From Vreelandella hamiltonii (GTDB taxonomy: Bacteria; Pseudomonadota; Gammaproteobacteria; Pseudomonadales; Halomonadaceae), in the NCBI RefSeq assembly GCF_014651775.1, contig NZ_BMXN01000032.1, positions 1-35,681 on the forward strand: a stretch of DNA of 35,681 nt. The letters are read 5' to 3'. Under the pieces are notes generated by a model. It saw only the letters and a list, made by a program, of their open reading frames with translations, searched no databases and was not told the origin of the DNA. Made by a program: the position numbers and the translations under genes. Below are positions 16,018-26,825 of this stretch, piece by piece; the first letter of the stretch is position 1, and each line of letters starts with the position of its first letter.

Positions 16018-16071
16018 CCCATCAAAAAAACCGACCTGCGCCAGAGGGCGCAGGTCGGTTTTTTTGATGGG
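16018..16071 (-). terminator. Very strong rho-independent terminator of metF
   Basis: A perfect stem of 25 bp with an AGAG loop (16043-16046), core GACCTGCGCC/GGCGCAGGTC, including the A7/T7 tracts. It follows metF by 16 nt on the minus strand and separates it from the permease gene. The interval 15912-16017 holds nothing else recognisable. Confidence 0.92.
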
Positions 16072-16087
16072 TCACATCGGCAGCAGG

Positions 16088-16927
16088 TCAGGTGAGATTA
16101 TCGACGACCTTCATGACCGGCGCGGCCTGATTGAGCGTATAGAAGTGCAGTCCCGGCGCGCCACCATCCAGCAGGCGCTCGCACAGGCGCGTCACCACCT
16201 CGGTGCCAAAGGCCGCGATAGCCTCGCTGTCATCGCCATAGGCTTCAAGCTGCTTGCGAATCCAGCGGGGGATTTCGGCACCGCAGGCATCGGAAAAGCG
16301 CGCCAGCTTGGTGTAGTTGGTGATGGGCATGATGCCGGGAATGATCGGCTGCTCGACACCCAGCGCCCGCGCTTTGTCCACGAAGTGGAAGTAGGCATCG
16401 GCGGTAAAGAAGTACTGGGTAATCGCCATATTGGCGCCCGCGTTCATCTTGCGGGCAAAGTTTTCCACATCCTTGTCGAGGCTGGGAGCCTGTGGATGAG
16501 ATTCTGGGTAGGCCGCCACGGCGATATCGAAGTGATCACCGGTTTCGGCACGGATGAACTCGACCAGCTCGTTGGCGTAGCGCAGCTCGCCGATACTGCC
16601 CATGCCAGACGGCATATCGCCACGTAGCGCCACCAGGCTATCCACGCCTTCCGCCTGATACTGGGCCAGCAGGTCACGTAGCTGGGCTTTCTCGCTGCCG
16701 ATACAGGAAAGGTGCGGGGCGGTGGTAATACCGCTCTCACTCACGGTACGCACGATATCGCGGGTACGCGCCTGCGTGGACCCGCCAGCCCCGTAGGTCA
16801 CCGAGAAGAAGCGAGGGTTACATGCGGCCAGCTCATCGCGCACGTGAATCAGCTTCTCCCGGCCGGCATCGGTATTGGGCGGAAAAAACTCGAAGCTGAT
16901 ACCTAACGGATGTTCCTGGCTGCTCAT
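16088..16927 (-). CDS. metF: 5,10-methylenetetrahydrofolate reductase
   Basis: 279 aa (E. coli 296). A flavoenzyme TIM barrel that reduces methylene-THF to 5-methyl-THF for methionine synthesis. Visible motifs are FEFFPP (about 12-17, containing the catalytic Glu), VTYGAGGS (about 46-53), LSCIGS and ALRGDMP (about 106-112). ATG 16927 is preceded by GAGG at 8-nt spacing; an in-frame extension 24 codons longer has no such signal. It diverges from the AEC carrier. In 16928-17067 I see a TGAA-N4-TTCA sequence (about 17000-17011) loosely like a MetR site but with the wrong spacing, and no riboswitch. Confidence 0.95.
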   Translation of the reverse strand: MSSQEHPLGISFEFFPPNTDAGREKLIHVRDELAACNPRFFSVTYGAGGSTQARTRDIVRTVSESGITTAPHLSCIGSEKAQLRDLLAQYQAEGVDSLVALRGDMPSGMGSIGELRYANELVEFIRAETGDHFDIAVAAYPESHPQAPSLDKDVENFARKMNAGANMAITQYFFTADAYFHFVDKARALGVEQPIIPGIMPITNYTKLARFSDACGAEIPRWIRKQLEAYGDDSEAIAAFGTEVVTRLCERLLDGGAPGLHFYTLNQAAPVMKVVDNLT

Positions 16928-17067
16928 GGTGTATCCTCGCAGTACAACAAAGTGATCATTATGTGAGGTATTCTCGCTGCTTACCCGCGTGGCGGCCAAT
17001 GAAAGATTTCACGCACGATCTTCAATTCGGCTCATGTTGAACGGCAGACAACATTCAAGGAGGAGAA

Positions 17068-18003
17068 ATGGATTTAGCACCCGCTACGTTGATGGGGCCA
17101 CTGTTGATGCTGCTGGGCTATGTCGGGTTAGGGTTCCTTGCGGCCCAGCGGCTCAAGATCGACCCCCGCCCGATTGCCACGCTGCTGGTCTATCTCATTG
17201 CTCCCCTGACGATTTTCCGCGCGCTGATGAACGGCGGCCCTACGGCAGCCTATCTGACCCTGTCGCTGGCCATGTTTCTGCTGGTCAGCGCCATGGCGCT
17301 GCTGGTACATCGCTTGACCCGCCATCGCTTCGGCCCCCAGGAGGGTGCTCTGCTGGCCTTTTCCTCCGGCACCGGCAACACCGGCTATTTCGGCCTGCCC
17401 GTGGCGCTGATCTTGCTGCCGCCGGAGGGCGTCACGCTGTACCTGTTCTGCATGCTGGGGATCAACCTGTATGAATTTACCGTGGGCTTTTACCTGAGCG
17501 CGCGAGGGCACTTCTCAGTGCGCCAGAGTCTGATCAAGATTGCCCGCCTGCCGCTGGTCTATGCCTTCCTGCTGGCCCTGCTGCTCAGCTCGCTGGGTGT
17601 AGTGCTCCCCGAGCCCATGATGAACTCGCTGGCCGTCTTTCCCGCCACGTACACCCTGCTGGGCATGATGATCATTGGCATGACGCTCAGCCAGGTGACG
17701 CTGGCCGCCTGGGATACGCGCTTCGTGGCAGCCTGCGTGGGGCTGCGCTACGTGCTGTGGCCACTGGTCATGGTCGGTGCCGTGCTGGTGCTGCAACAGC
17801 TGACGCCGCTGGCACCGGAGCTGGCCATGGCGCTGCTGTTGCTGGGGGTGGTACCGATGGCCTCCAATGTGGTGGTCGTGGCCATGGAGCTGGGCATTCA
17901 GCCCCAAAAAGGCGCCCTGGCCGTGTTGACCACGACGCTATTGGCGCCACTGCTGATCCCGTTCTATCTGGGGATGATGCTCTACCTGACCGGGCTGGCC
18001 TAG
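17068..18003 (+). CDS. AEC-family (auxin efflux carrier/malonate-type) transporter
   Basis: A 311-aa protein with about 10 hydrophobic segments in two repeats. Typical features are LVYLIAPLTIFRALMN (about 38-53), FSSGTGNTGYFGLPVAL (about 101-117) and, near the end, LGVVPMASNVVVVAMELG. Bacterial members move malonate or other organic acids; the solute here is unknown. Translation is supported by an excellent ribosome binding site, AGGAGGAGAA just before the ATG. It is monocistronic and followed by the structured repeat. Confidence 0.87.
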   Translation: MDLAPATLMGPLLMLLGYVGLGFLAAQRLKIDPRPIATLLVYLIAPLTIFRALMNGGPTAAYLTLSLAMFLLVSAMALLVHRLTRHRFGPQEGALLAFSSGTGNTGYFGLPVALILLPPEGVTLYLFCMLGINLYEFTVGFYLSARGHFSVRQSLIKIARLPLVYAFLLALLLSSLGVVLPEPMMNSLAVFPATYTLLGMMIIGMTLSQVTLAAWDTRFVAACVGLRYVLWPLVMVGAVLVLQQLTPLAPELAMALLLLGVVPMASNVVVVAMELGIQPQKGALAVLTTTLLAPLLIPFYLGMMLYLTGLA

Positions 18004-18018
18004 GCTCTGCCTGAAAAC

Positions 18019-18142
18019 TGGCTGTGCTCGACCATACGGCGTTAAAAATCGGCTCAAAATACTCATTTACAGCATGTAAACTCCGTTTTTTCGCCGATTT
18101 TTGCCTTGTCTGGTCTTCGCTCGCCTACTTTTCATACACAGC

Positions 18143-18143
<1 letters not shown>
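18019..18143. repeat. Structured intergenic repeat (three nested inverted repeats)
   Basis: The whole interval between the AEC gene and ligB is one element. The outer arms are GGCTGTG (18020-18026) and CACAGCC (18137-18143), the middle arms AAAAATCGGC (18044-18053) and GCCGATTTTT (18093-18102), and the inner arms TTTACA (18066-18071) and TGTAAA (18075-18080). The segment from AAAAATCGGCTC to TTTTTGCCTTG is familiar to me as an intergenic element scattered in halomonad and some other gammaproteobacterial genomes, but I cannot verify this here. Only one copy exists in the window. It may also help end transcription from both sides. Confidence 0.6.
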
Positions 18144-19885
<1,742 letters not shown>

Positions 19886-19949
19886 CTAACGTTAACTTAA
19901 CTCAAACTGGGCGTGATGCAACAACGCAACATCAGCGCCGGGGCTGCCG

Positions 19950-20711
19950 CTAGCGGGCAAAATGGATATGCGGACGCGCATGATGCGGGGAGGTTTCGAT
20001 GTGGGCATCGACGGAGAAGACCTCGCGCAGCAGGCGCTGGGTCAATACGTCCTGAGGGGTGCCTGAGGCAACGATCCGCCCCGCTTGCATGACGATCAGG
20101 CGATCACAGTACATGGCGGCGTGATTGAGGTCATGGAGCGCGATGATGCTGGTCATCGGCAGGCTGGAAATCAACCGCAGCAGGCTTATCTGGTGCTGCA
20201 CGTCGAGATGGTTGGCCGGCTCGTCGAGGATCAGCTCGCTGGGGGATTGAGCCAGTGCCCGCGCCACATGGGTACGCTGCTTTTCACCGCCAGACAAGCT
20301 TTGCCAGGCATCATCGCGCTTCCCACTCATGCCGGTACGCTCGAGTGCCTCGTTGACCGCTCGATCGTCTTCACGGGTCCACCCCGAGAGCATCGTGCGG
20401 TGGGGAAAGCGCCCCAGCTTGACCACGTCGATGACCTTGAGGCTGGCGTTGGTGGTGGCGTGCTGCTCGATGAAAGCAACTCGCTGGGCGATGGCACGAC
20501 GCCGATAGGTGGCGAGGTCCTGGCCGTCCAGCAGAACTCGTCCGGCGTGAGGATTCTTGAGCCTCGCCAGCAACCGTAGCAGGGAGGTCTTGCCGGAACC
20601 ATTAGGGCCCAGCAAGCCCAGCAGCTTGCCCGGCTCGGCCTCGAAGGAGACCCCATCGATCACCGTTTTAGGGCCAATTTTCCAGATCAGATGTTCGGCC
20701 TTGATACTCAT
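19950..20711 (-). CDS. Iron/siderophore-type ABC transporter ATPase
   Basis: A 253-aa FepC/HmuV-type ATPase. Walker A is GPNGSGKT (35-42), the Q-loop about FIEQHATT (80-87), the signature LSGGEKQR (139-146), Walker B LILDE (160-164), and the H-loop ALHDLNHA. It powers import through the permease encoded upstream. The start overlaps the permease stop by 4 nt, giving translational coupling; it is the last gene of the three-gene operon. The 127 bp on to ligB (19823-19949) contain nothing I can identify. The substrate (Fe-siderophore, haem or cobalamin) is not determined by sequence alone. Confidence 0.92.
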   Translation of the reverse strand: MSIKAEHLIWKIGPKTVIDGVSFEAEPGKLLGLLGPNGSGKTSLLRLLARLKNPHAGRVLLDGQDLATYRRRAIAQRVAFIEQHATTNASLKVIDVVKLGRFPHRTMLSGWTREDDRAVNEALERTGMSGKRDDAWQSLSGGEKQRTHVARALAQSPSELILDEPANHLDVQHQISLLRLISSLPMTSIIALHDLNHAAMYCDRLIVMQAGRIVASGTPQDVLTQRLLREVFSVDAHIETSPHHARPHIHFAR

Positions 20712-21766
20712 GATGTGCGCTGCAACCGATAAAGAATGACCGCAAAGAACGGTACGCCTACCAGTGCCGTGACGACGCCGATGGGTAGGGACTGCTGGGG
20801 AATCAATACTCGTGAGGCAATGTCCGCCAAGACCATGAAAATTGCCCCCACCATGGCACAGGCAGGCAGTAGCCGTGAGTGGCGTGGCCCGACCACGAAG
20901 CGGGCCGCGTGAGGCACCACCAGCCCCACGAAGCCGATCGTGCCCACCATACTGACGATGGCCGCCGTCATGACGGCGGTAAGGGCGAACAGGACGAGCC
21001 GCGTTCGGCCGACGTTGACCCCCAGCGAAGCGGCAGCCTCATCGCCGAAGGCAAAGGCATCCAGCACCCGCGCATAGCATAGGCAGGCCACCAGCCCCAG
21101 CCCGACCACCACCGACACCAGCAAAAAATCAGGCCAGCGTACGCCACCGAAGCTGCCAAGCAGCCAGAACATCACGTCTCGGGCCTGCTGGGCATTGCCA
21201 GCGGTGGTAACGAAATAGGAGGTCACCGCGTTGAACAGCTGCGAGGCCGCGACCCCGGCCAATATCGTGCGATCGGCACCGCCCCGCGCCCCGTTCGAGA
21301 GTAGCGCCACGAACAGAAAAGCAGCGAAGGCGCCCACGAACGCCCCCGTGGATAGCGACACCGCGCCAGCGCCCAGCCCCAGCATGACGACCAGCACAGC
21401 CCCGGTGGATGCTCCGGCAGAGATACCCAGCACATAAGGCTCTGCCAGCGGATTGCGCAGCATCGATTGCATGATGGCGCCAGCCAGTGCCAGACCCGCA
21501 CCACAAAAGGCCGCCACCAGCGCCCGGCTCAAGCGGTAATCCCAGACGATGGCTTCGTGGATGCGATTGAGTTCGAAGGACGTCCAACCGAGCTTGTTGG
21601 TGATCACCGCATAGGTCGTGGAGAGCGGGATCGGCATATCGCCGATCCCGACGCTGATGCCCACGACCAGCCCGATCACCAGCAACGAGCTGAGCAGCAC
21701 GCCTGCTACCCACACCAGGCGTGGCAGACGCTCAGCTATTTGCGGCATGCCAAGGGTGGCGCTCAT
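20708..21766 (-). CDS. Iron/siderophore-type ABC transporter permease (FecCD family)
   Basis: A 352-aa permease with about 9-10 helices. Hallmarks include ALAGAIMQSMLRNPLAEPYVLGISAGASTGAV (about 90-120) and GTIGFVGLVVPHAARFVVGPRHSRLLP (about 270-296), the ATPase-coupling loop. It is a homodimeric permease of the BtuC/FhuB/FecCD group. It overlaps the binding-protein gene and the ATPase gene by 4 nt on each side (ATGA), so all three are co-translated. Confidence 0.93.
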   Translation of the reverse strand: MSATLGMPQIAERLPRLVWVAGVLLSSLLVIGLVVGISVGIGDMPIPLSTTYAVITNKLGWTSFELNRIHEAIVWDYRLSRALVAAFCGAGLALAGAIMQSMLRNPLAEPYVLGISAGASTGAVLVVMLGLGAGAVSLSTGAFVGAFAAFLFVALLSNGARGGADRTILAGVAASQLFNAVTSYFVTTAGNAQQARDVMFWLLGSFGGVRWPDFLLVSVVVGLGLVACLCYARVLDAFAFGDEAAASLGVNVGRTRLVLFALTAVMTAAIVSMVGTIGFVGLVVPHAARFVVGPRHSRLLPACAMVGAIFMVLADIASRVLIPQQSLPIGVVTALVGVPFFAVILYRLQRTS

Positions 21767-22782
21767 CTCAGACCCAGCGCCTCGAGCTGTTCCGCCACTT
21801 GCTCAGCCCCAAAGATCGTTCTCACCGTCGGATCCATGGCATGGCCATCCATGACCACGATGGCTCCGTTCTGCACCGCTCTCATTTCGCGGGTGGCGGG
21901 GTCCGAGTTGAGGAACTCGATCTTGGCCTCTGCGTTGTCCAGATCCCAGCGATTACGATCGACGCGGGCGACCACGATGACATCCGGGTCGGACGCGATG
22001 ATGCTTTCCCACCCAAGGGCTGGCCACTCCGCATCAGCGTCGATGGCATTGGTACCGCCCAACACGTCGGCGATAAAGCCGGAGGCACCGTTCTTGCCGC
22101 CAAGATAAGCGTCCGCAGACGGCGACGGGCTGGAGAACCAGAAGACGAAAGAGAGCGGTTCGCGACCTTCGGGGGTGGCGGCCCGCAGGGCGGCTTCACG
22201 CTGCTCCAGATCCTCGATTAGCGCCTGGCCTCGGTCGTTGACGTCGAAGATTCGGGCAATCTCATTGATCTCCTGATACAGGCCGTCCATGCTCCAGCGC
22301 TGGTCGCGACTGCCGTAGCCGAACTTGTCCTGGGCCGCCTCTTCGGCAACGCAAGTATTGGGAGACAGGTAAGTCGCCACCCCCACGCTGTCGAAGTCTT
22401 CCCGGGAGGCCACTCTGCTGGAGGGGCCTATCAGGCTAGGCAGGGCCGCCGTCACGAGGTCCGGCTCCTTGGCCAGAAGAGACTCGAAGGTAGGAAATTC
22501 GACCGTCAATACCTCTACCTTGGCATTGGCCTCGGCCAACTGCGGCAACACCTGGTTCGGCCAGAAGGCAGTGCCCACCATCCGGTCTTCCAGGCCGAGC
22601 AACAGCATGATTTCGGCACTGGCTTGCCCCAGGCCAATGGCTCGCTCGGGTGCCTGGTCGAAGGTGACCTCAACGCCACAGTTGTTCAGCGTCAAAGGAT
22701 ACTGCGTGCTTTCCGCCAAGGCAGAGAACGATGCCAAGCTCAGCAGGGTACAACATCCGGTCACAGCAAGAAGACGTATCAT
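21763..22782 (-). CDS. ABC transporter substrate-binding protein, iron-siderophore type
   Basis: A 339-aa periplasmic class III binding protein with a Sec signal peptide (about 1-23, cleavage after SALA). The mature protein starts with YPLTLNNCGVEVTFDQAPERAIGLGQASAEIMLLLGLEDRMVG, typical of FepB/BtuF-like proteins, with a C-terminal lobe ending in WESIIASDPDVIVV and later segments. The signal has Cys-Cys at 10-11 but no proper lipobox. First gene of the operon with the FecCD permease and ATPase; a Fur-like site upstream suggests iron control. A TonB-dependent receptor partner is not in this window. Confidence 0.9.
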   Translation of the reverse strand: MIRLLAVTGCCTLLSLASFSALAESTQYPLTLNNCGVEVTFDQAPERAIGLGQASAEIMLLLGLEDRMVGTAFWPNQVLPQLAEANAKVEVLTVEFPTFESLLAKEPDLVTAALPSLIGPSSRVASREDFDSVGVATYLSPNTCVAEEAAQDKFGYGSRDQRWSMDGLYQEINEIARIFDVNDRGQALIEDLEQREAALRAATPEGREPLSFVFWFSSPSPSADAYLGGKNGASGFIADVLGGTNAIDADAEWPALGWESIIASDPDVIVVARVDRNRWDLDNAEAKIEFLNSDPATREMRAVQNGAIVVMDGHAMDPTVRTIFGAEQVAEQLEALGLR

Positions 22783-22831
22783 GGATCACTCATCACGATG
22801 GGTAGAGGCGTCATAGGCAGCGCCGTATAGA

Positions 22832-22850
22832 GACTGATACTCATTTACGC
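22832..22850 (-). promoter_or_regulatory. Possible Fur box upstream of the ABC operon
   Basis: Minus strand GTAAATGAGTATCAGTC resembles the centre of the Fur consensus (9 of 12 over AATGATAATCAT). It is about 55 bp before the binding-protein start. A second partial AATGATT lies at about 22870-22880. No clear sigma70 hexamers were assigned. Weak evidence alone, supported by the iron-type operon. Confidence 0.35.
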
Positions 22851-22906
22851 GCGATCGCAATATAAGCGCAAATCATTCGCGTCGCAATCCTCGGTTCTGC
22901 CAGCCC

Positions 22907-22941
22907 AAACAAAAACGCCCCTGGCGGTAAGCCAGGGGCGT
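22907..22941 (-). terminator. Rho-independent terminator of metK
   Basis: Arms ACGCCCCTGGC (22915-22925) and GCCAGGGGCGT (22931-22941) form a perfect 11-bp stem. On the minus strand it is followed by TTTTTGTTT. It begins 26 nt after the metK stop. Confidence 0.9.
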
Positions 22942-22967
22942 GAGGACAGCATCGAGCCAATCCGTGT

Positions 22968-24188
22968 TTACAAACCAGCCGCCTTGCGCAGCGCGTCGGC
23001 CTTGTCGGTTTTCTCCCAAGGGAACGCCGTAAACGTCTCGGTATGCTCTTCCCCTTTGTCGTCCGTCCAACGGTAGCTATGCTCGAACGGCTCGCGACCA
23101 AAGTGGCCGTAGGCAGAGGTCAGACGATACATCGGGTGCAGCAGGTCGAGCATGGTGGTGATCGCGTAGGGGCGCAGGTCAAAATGCTCGCGCACCAGTT
23201 CGACGATTTTCGCATCGTCGATCTTGCCTGTGCCGAAAGTGTCGATCGACACGGAGGTGGGCTCTGCCACGCCGATAGCGTAAGACACCTGGATCTCGCA
23301 CTTGTCGGCCAAGCCTGCAGCAACCACGTTCTTCGCCACGTAACGGCCTGCGTAGGCCGCGCTGCGGTCTACCTTGGACGGATCCTTGCCCGAGAACGCA
23401 CCACCGCCGTGACGGGCCATGCCGCCGTAGGTATCGACGATGATTTTACGCCCCGTCAAACCACAGTCGCCCACTGGGCCACCGATCACGAACTTGCCGG
23501 TCGGATTGATATGGTATTGGGTATTCGCATCCAGCCACTCTGCGGGAATCACCTGCTCGATGATTTCGCGCTTGACCATCTTGCGCAGGTCTTCCTGGTC
23601 GATTTCAGGGTCATGCTGGGTCGACAGCACCACGGCATCCACGCCACAGGGTTGGCCTTCGGCATTGTAGCGGAAGGTGACCTGACTCTTCGCATCCGGA
23701 CGCAGCCAGGGCAGCAGGCCATGCTTGCGCAGCTCGGCCTGACGCTCGACCAGGCGATGGGAGTAGTGAATAGGGGCCGGCATGAAGGAGTCGGTTTCGT
23801 TGGTGGCGTAACCGAACATCAAGCCCTGGTCACCCGCCCCTTGATCTTCGGGTTTGGTGCGATCAACGCCCTGAGCAATATCCACACTCTGTTTGCCGAT
23901 CAGGTTGATCACGCCACAGGTGGCGCCATCGAAGCCTACCTGTGAGGAGGTATAGCCGATATCGGTGATCACATCACGCACCAGCGCTTCGAGATCGACC
24001 CATGCCGAGGTGGTAATTTCACCCGCAATAATGGCAACACCCGTCTTCACCATCGTTTCACAGGCAACACGCGCCTGCTTGTCACGGGCGATAATGGCAT
24101 CCAGCACCGCATCAGAAATCTGGTCAGCAATCTTGTCAGGATGACCTTCGGAAACGGACTCGGAGGTAAACAGGGAATATTCGCTCAT
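22968..24188 (-). CDS. metK: S-adenosylmethionine synthetase
   Basis: 406 aa. It makes SAM from methionine and ATP. Motifs: [21 protein letters not shown] (about 7-27; catalytic His16), [13 protein letters not shown] (about 126-138, ATP site) and [19 protein letters not shown] (about 275-293, P-loop-like). Compared with E. coli (384 aa) there is an insertion of about 20 residues near the C-terminus between YGHFGREPF and [18 protein letters not shown]; pseudomonad MetK has a shorter insert at the same place. A weak ribosome binding site (GAGGG) precedes the start. The leader (24189-24300) contains a small hairpin (GGCAGG 24252-24257, CCTGCC 24264-24269) but I see no SAM or SAH riboswitch. Confidence 0.97.
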   Translation of the reverse strand: MSEYSLFTSESVSEGHPDKIADQISDAVLDAIIARDKQARVACETMVKTGVAIIAGEITTSAWVDLEALVRDVITDIGYTSSQVGFDGATCGVINLIGKQSVDIAQGVDRTKPEDQGAGDQGLMFGYATNETDSFMPAPIHYSHRLVERQAELRKHGLLPWLRPDAKSQVTFRYNAEGQPCGVDAVVLSTQHDPEIDQEDLRKMVKREIIEQVIPAEWLDANTQYHINPTGKFVIGGPVGDCGLTGRKIIVDTYGGMARHGGGAFSGKDPSKVDRSAAYAGRYVAKNVVAAGLADKCEIQVSYAIGVAEPTSVSIDTFGTGKIDDAKIVELVREHFDLRPYAITTMLDLLHPMYRLTSAYGHFGREPFEHSYRWTDDKGEEHTETFTAFPWEKTDKADALRKAAGL

Positions 24189-24359
24189 CGCGCACTCGAC
24201 CCTCTGTATGACGGCTGCTTCGTTATGACCGCAGCATCAGCAGGAAATCATGGCAGGAGGATCCCTGCCCGTATATAGAAGCAGAGCCTTTTCACTACTA
24301 CTTCGGGAGGCAGAGTCTACACGCTGTTGGGGGTTCTTCCCAGAACGCACCCCGAGAAT

Positions 24360-24388
24360 TTGCCGCCGCCGAGGAAGTCAGCGACAAT
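24360..24388 (+). promoter_or_regulatory. Predicted tkt promoter
   Basis: -35 TTGCCG (24360-24365), 17-bp spacer, -10 GACAAT (24383-24388), 40 bp before the tkt ATG. Four and five of six matches respectively. The intergenic region 24189-24428 must also hold the metK promoter on the other strand, which I could not place reliably. Confidence 0.45.
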
Positions 24389-24428
24389 AGCGCCTTTATT
24401 CTTTCCGTTTTCAGGCGAGGAGCACCCC

Positions 24429-26420
24429 ATGCCGTCCCGTTTTGAGCTGGCCAATGCCATTCGCGCCCTTTCCATGGATGCCGTTCAGAAGGCCAAGTCT
24501 GGCCATCCCGGCGCCCCCATGGGCATGGCTGATATTGCCGAGGTGCTGTGGAATGACTACCTCAAGCACAACCCCGAAGACCCCAAGTGGGCCGATCGCG
24601 ACCGGTTCGTGCTGTCGAACGGCCATGGCTCCATGCTGCTCTACTCGCTGCTGCACCTGAGCGGTTACGAACTCAGCCTGGAACAGCTGCAAAACTTCCG
24701 CCAGCTGCACTCGCCCACGGCAGGCCATCCTGAGTACGGCTACGCTCCCGGCATCGAAACCACCACCGGCCCCTTGGGCCAGGGCTTCGCCAACGCCGTC
24801 GGCTTTGCCATTGCCGAGAAAACCCTCGCCGCACAGTTCAACCGCCCTGGCCACACCATCGTTGACCACCACACCTGGTGTTTCCTGGGCGATGGCTGCT
24901 TGATGGAAGGCATTTCCCATGAAGCGGCGTCCCTGGCCGGCACCCAGCAGCTGGGCAAGCTGATTGCCCTGTACGACGACAACGGCATCTCCATCGATGG
25001 CGAAGTCGAAGGCTGGTTCACCGACGATACCGCCAAGCGCTTCGAGTCCTACGGCTGGCACGTGGTGCCCAACGTCGACGGCCACAAACCTGAAGAAGTC
25101 AAAGCCGCCATCGAGCTGGCAAAAAGCCAGGACGACAAGCCGAGCCTGATCATCTGCAAAACCATCATCGGCTTTGGAGCGCCCAACAAGCAGGGCAAAG
25201 AAGAAGCCCACGGCGCACCGCTGGGTGATGATGAAGTAGCGCTGGCGCGCAAGCAGCTAGGCTGGGAGCATGCTCCCTTCCACATTCCCGAGCCCATTTA
25301 CTCCGCCTGGGATGCTCGCGAAGCGGGTAAAGCTCGCCAGCAGGAGTGGGAAGGCCGCTTCGCTCGCTACACCGAAGCATTCCCCGAGCAGGCTCGTGAG
25401 TTCAAACGCCGCATGAAAGCGCAGCTGCCCACGGAGCTGGCCACCGAAGCATTGATGCAGCAGGCTCAGGAAAAGGGCGAAAGCATTGCCTCGCGTAAAG
25501 CGTCGTTTGAAGCGCTGAACGTGATTGGCCCGCAAATGCCGGAACTGCTCGGCGGCAGCGCTGACCTCGCGCCCTCCAACCTGACGTTCTGGAAGGGCGC
25601 CAAAGCGATCACTCCCGAAGATGCCAGCGGCAACTACCTGCACTACGGTGTGCGTGAATTCGGCATGGGCGCAGTGATGAACGGTATCGCCCTGCACGGT
25701 GGTTTCGTTCCTTATGGCGCGACCTTCCTGATCTTCATGGAGTACATGCGCAACGCCGTACGCATGGCGGCGTTGATGGGCCAGCAGGCCATTTACGTGT
25801 TCACCCACGACTCTATCGGTCTGGGCGAAGATGGCCCGACCCACCAGCCCATCGAGCAGCTCACCAGCCTGCGCACCACGCCCAACCTGAACACCTGGCG
25901 TCCCTGCGATGCGGTGGAGACGGCGGCGTCCTGGGATGCGGCCATCAAGCGTCACTCCGGCCCCACTGCGCTGGTACTGTCGCGTCAAAACCTGCCGCAC
26001 CAGCCGCGCACCAAGGCCCAGTTGGCCGCCATCCAGCGCGGCGGTTACGTGTTGAAGGATTGCGACGGCACGCCCGCGCTGATCCTGATTGCCACCGGCT
26101 CCGAAGTGGCGCTGGCCATGGAAGCCGCGGCCACGCTCGAGCAGCAGGGCAAGGCCGTGCGCGTGGTGTCCATGCCGTCTACTTACCGCTTCAACGGTCA
26201 GGACGCCGACTACCGCGAGAGCGTGCTGCCCAAAGCCGTGACCAAGCGCATTGCCATCGAAGCGGGCCACGCCGACTACTGGTACAAGTACGTTGGTCTG
26301 GAAGGGCGCGTCATTGGCATGACTACCTACGGTGAGTCGGCCCCGGCAGACGAGCTGTTCAAGCACTTTGGCTTTACGGTCGAGAATATCGTCAAGCAGG
26401 CCAATGAGCTGCTCGGCTGA
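24429..26420 (+). CDS. tkt: Transketolase
   Basis: 663 aa, the length of E. coli TktA. A thiamine diphosphate enzyme of the pentose phosphate pathway transferring two-carbon units between sugar phosphates. The N-terminal [25 protein letters not shown] carries the conserved SGHPG. The TPP-binding motif GDGCLMEG (about 155-162) with the downstream acidic residues and the pyrimidine-domain region [17 protein letters not shown] (about 406-422) are clear, as are [12 protein letters not shown] and the C-terminal domain. ATG 24429 is preceded by GAGGAG at 7-nt spacing. It heads a run with epd, pgk and fba as in pseudomonads, here interrupted by two LrgA/LrgB-type genes. Erythrose-4-phosphate made here is the Epd substrate. 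Confidence 0.97.
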   Translation: MPSRFELANAIRALSMDAVQKAKSGHPGAPMGMADIAEVLWNDYLKHNPEDPKWADRDRFVLSNGHGSMLLYSLLHLSGYELSLEQLQNFRQLHSPTAGHPEYGYAPGIETTTGPLGQGFANAVGFAIAEKTLAAQFNRPGHTIVDHHTWCFLGDGCLMEGISHEAASLAGTQQLGKLIALYDDNGISIDGEVEGWFTDDTAKRFESYGWHVVPNVDGHKPEEVKAAIELAKSQDDKPSLIICKTIIGFGAPNKQGKEEAHGAPLGDDEVALARKQLGWEHAPFHIPEPIYSAWDAREAGKARQQEWEGRFARYTEAFPEQAREFKRRMKAQLPTELATEALMQQAQEKGESIASRKASFEALNVIGPQMPELLGGSADLAPSNLTFWKGAKAITPEDASGNYLHYGVREFGMGAVMNGIALHGGFVPYGATFLIFMEYMRNAVRMAALMGQQAIYVFTHDSIGLGEDGPTHQPIEQLTSLRTTPNLNTWRPCDAVETAASWDAAIKRHSGPTALVLSRQNLPHQPRTKAQLAAIQRGGYVLKDCDGTPALILIATGSEVALAMEAAATLEQQGKAVRVVSMPSTYRFNGQDADYRESVLPKAVTKRIAIEAGHADYWYKYVGLEGRVIGMTTYGESAPADELFKHFGFTVENIVKQANELLG

Positions 26421-26455
26421 GCTTGTCTCAGCCTGCCTGATCACGCCTGCACAGG

Positions 26456-26483
26456 CAGCGCGGGCCTATAGATGCCCGCGCTG
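26456..26483 (+). other. Hairpin enclosing the start codon of the CidA/LrgA gene
   Basis: Arms CAGCGCGGGC (26456-26465) and GCCCGCGCTG (26474-26483) form a perfect, very GC-rich 10-bp stem. Its 8-nt loop ends with the AT of the ATG at 26472. No Shine-Dalgarno sequence is visible. A second 7-bp stem (26415-26421 with 26427-26433) spans the tkt stop codon. Confidence 0.6.
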
Positions 26484-26825
26484 AACGGCCTGCTTTGGCT
26501 GATCGGCTACTGGCTGGTCGGAGAAGCCGTGGTTCACTTCTCCGGCTTGCCCATTTCTTCTGGCGTGGTCGGCATGTTGCTGCTGTGCGTCACTCTGGCC
26601 CTTATCGGCCGTGTGCCCACAAGCCTTGCCGCCGCCGCCCAGCCCCTGATTGCACTACTGGCCATGCTGATCATGCCTGGGGTGGTCGGGGTCTTTTTCA
26701 TTCTGGATCAATTGGCCGGACAGTGGCTGGCCATCCTGGCGGCACTGCTCCTGGGCACGCTGCTCAGCGTCTTGACTACGCTGTGGTTGCTCAAGCGTCT
26801 GATGGGACGTGAACATGGCCAGTGA
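26472..26825 (+). CDS. CidA/LrgA family membrane protein
   Basis: 117 aa, four hydrophobic segments, with the family pattern LWLIGYWLVGEAVVHFSGLPISSGVVGMLLL (where E. coli YohJ and S. aureus CidA have P-x-PGS-V-GM) and a middle PGVVGVFF. CidA/LrgA proteins are holin-like; recent work links the LrgAB/PlsY-type pairs to transport of small acids such as pyruvate or glycolate, and in plants glycolate/glycerate. Partner gene overlaps it. It lies between tkt and epd, 51 bp after tkt. Its start codon sits in a strong hairpin and has no obvious ribosome binding site, suggesting low or regulated translation. Confidence 0.82.
   Translation: MPALNGLLWLIGYWLVGEAVVHFSGLPISSGVVGMLLLCVTLALIGRVPTSLAAAAQPLIALLAMLIMPGVVGVFFILDQLAGQWLAILAALLLGTLLSVLTTLWLLKRLMGREHGQ

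Noticed and set aside
17000..17011. MetR-type operator near metF
   Set aside because: TGAA-N4-TTCA has a 4-bp centre; the MetR consensus needs 5, and there is no second supporting site.
24189..24300. SAM or SAH riboswitch in the metK leader
   Set aside because: Only a simple 6-bp hairpin is visible; none of the conserved riboswitch core elements could be found by eye.
25257..26444. 395-residue open frame antisense to tkt
   Set aside because: High-GC shadow frame. Tkt itself is complete and unmistakable; the antisense product has no family features and no start signal.
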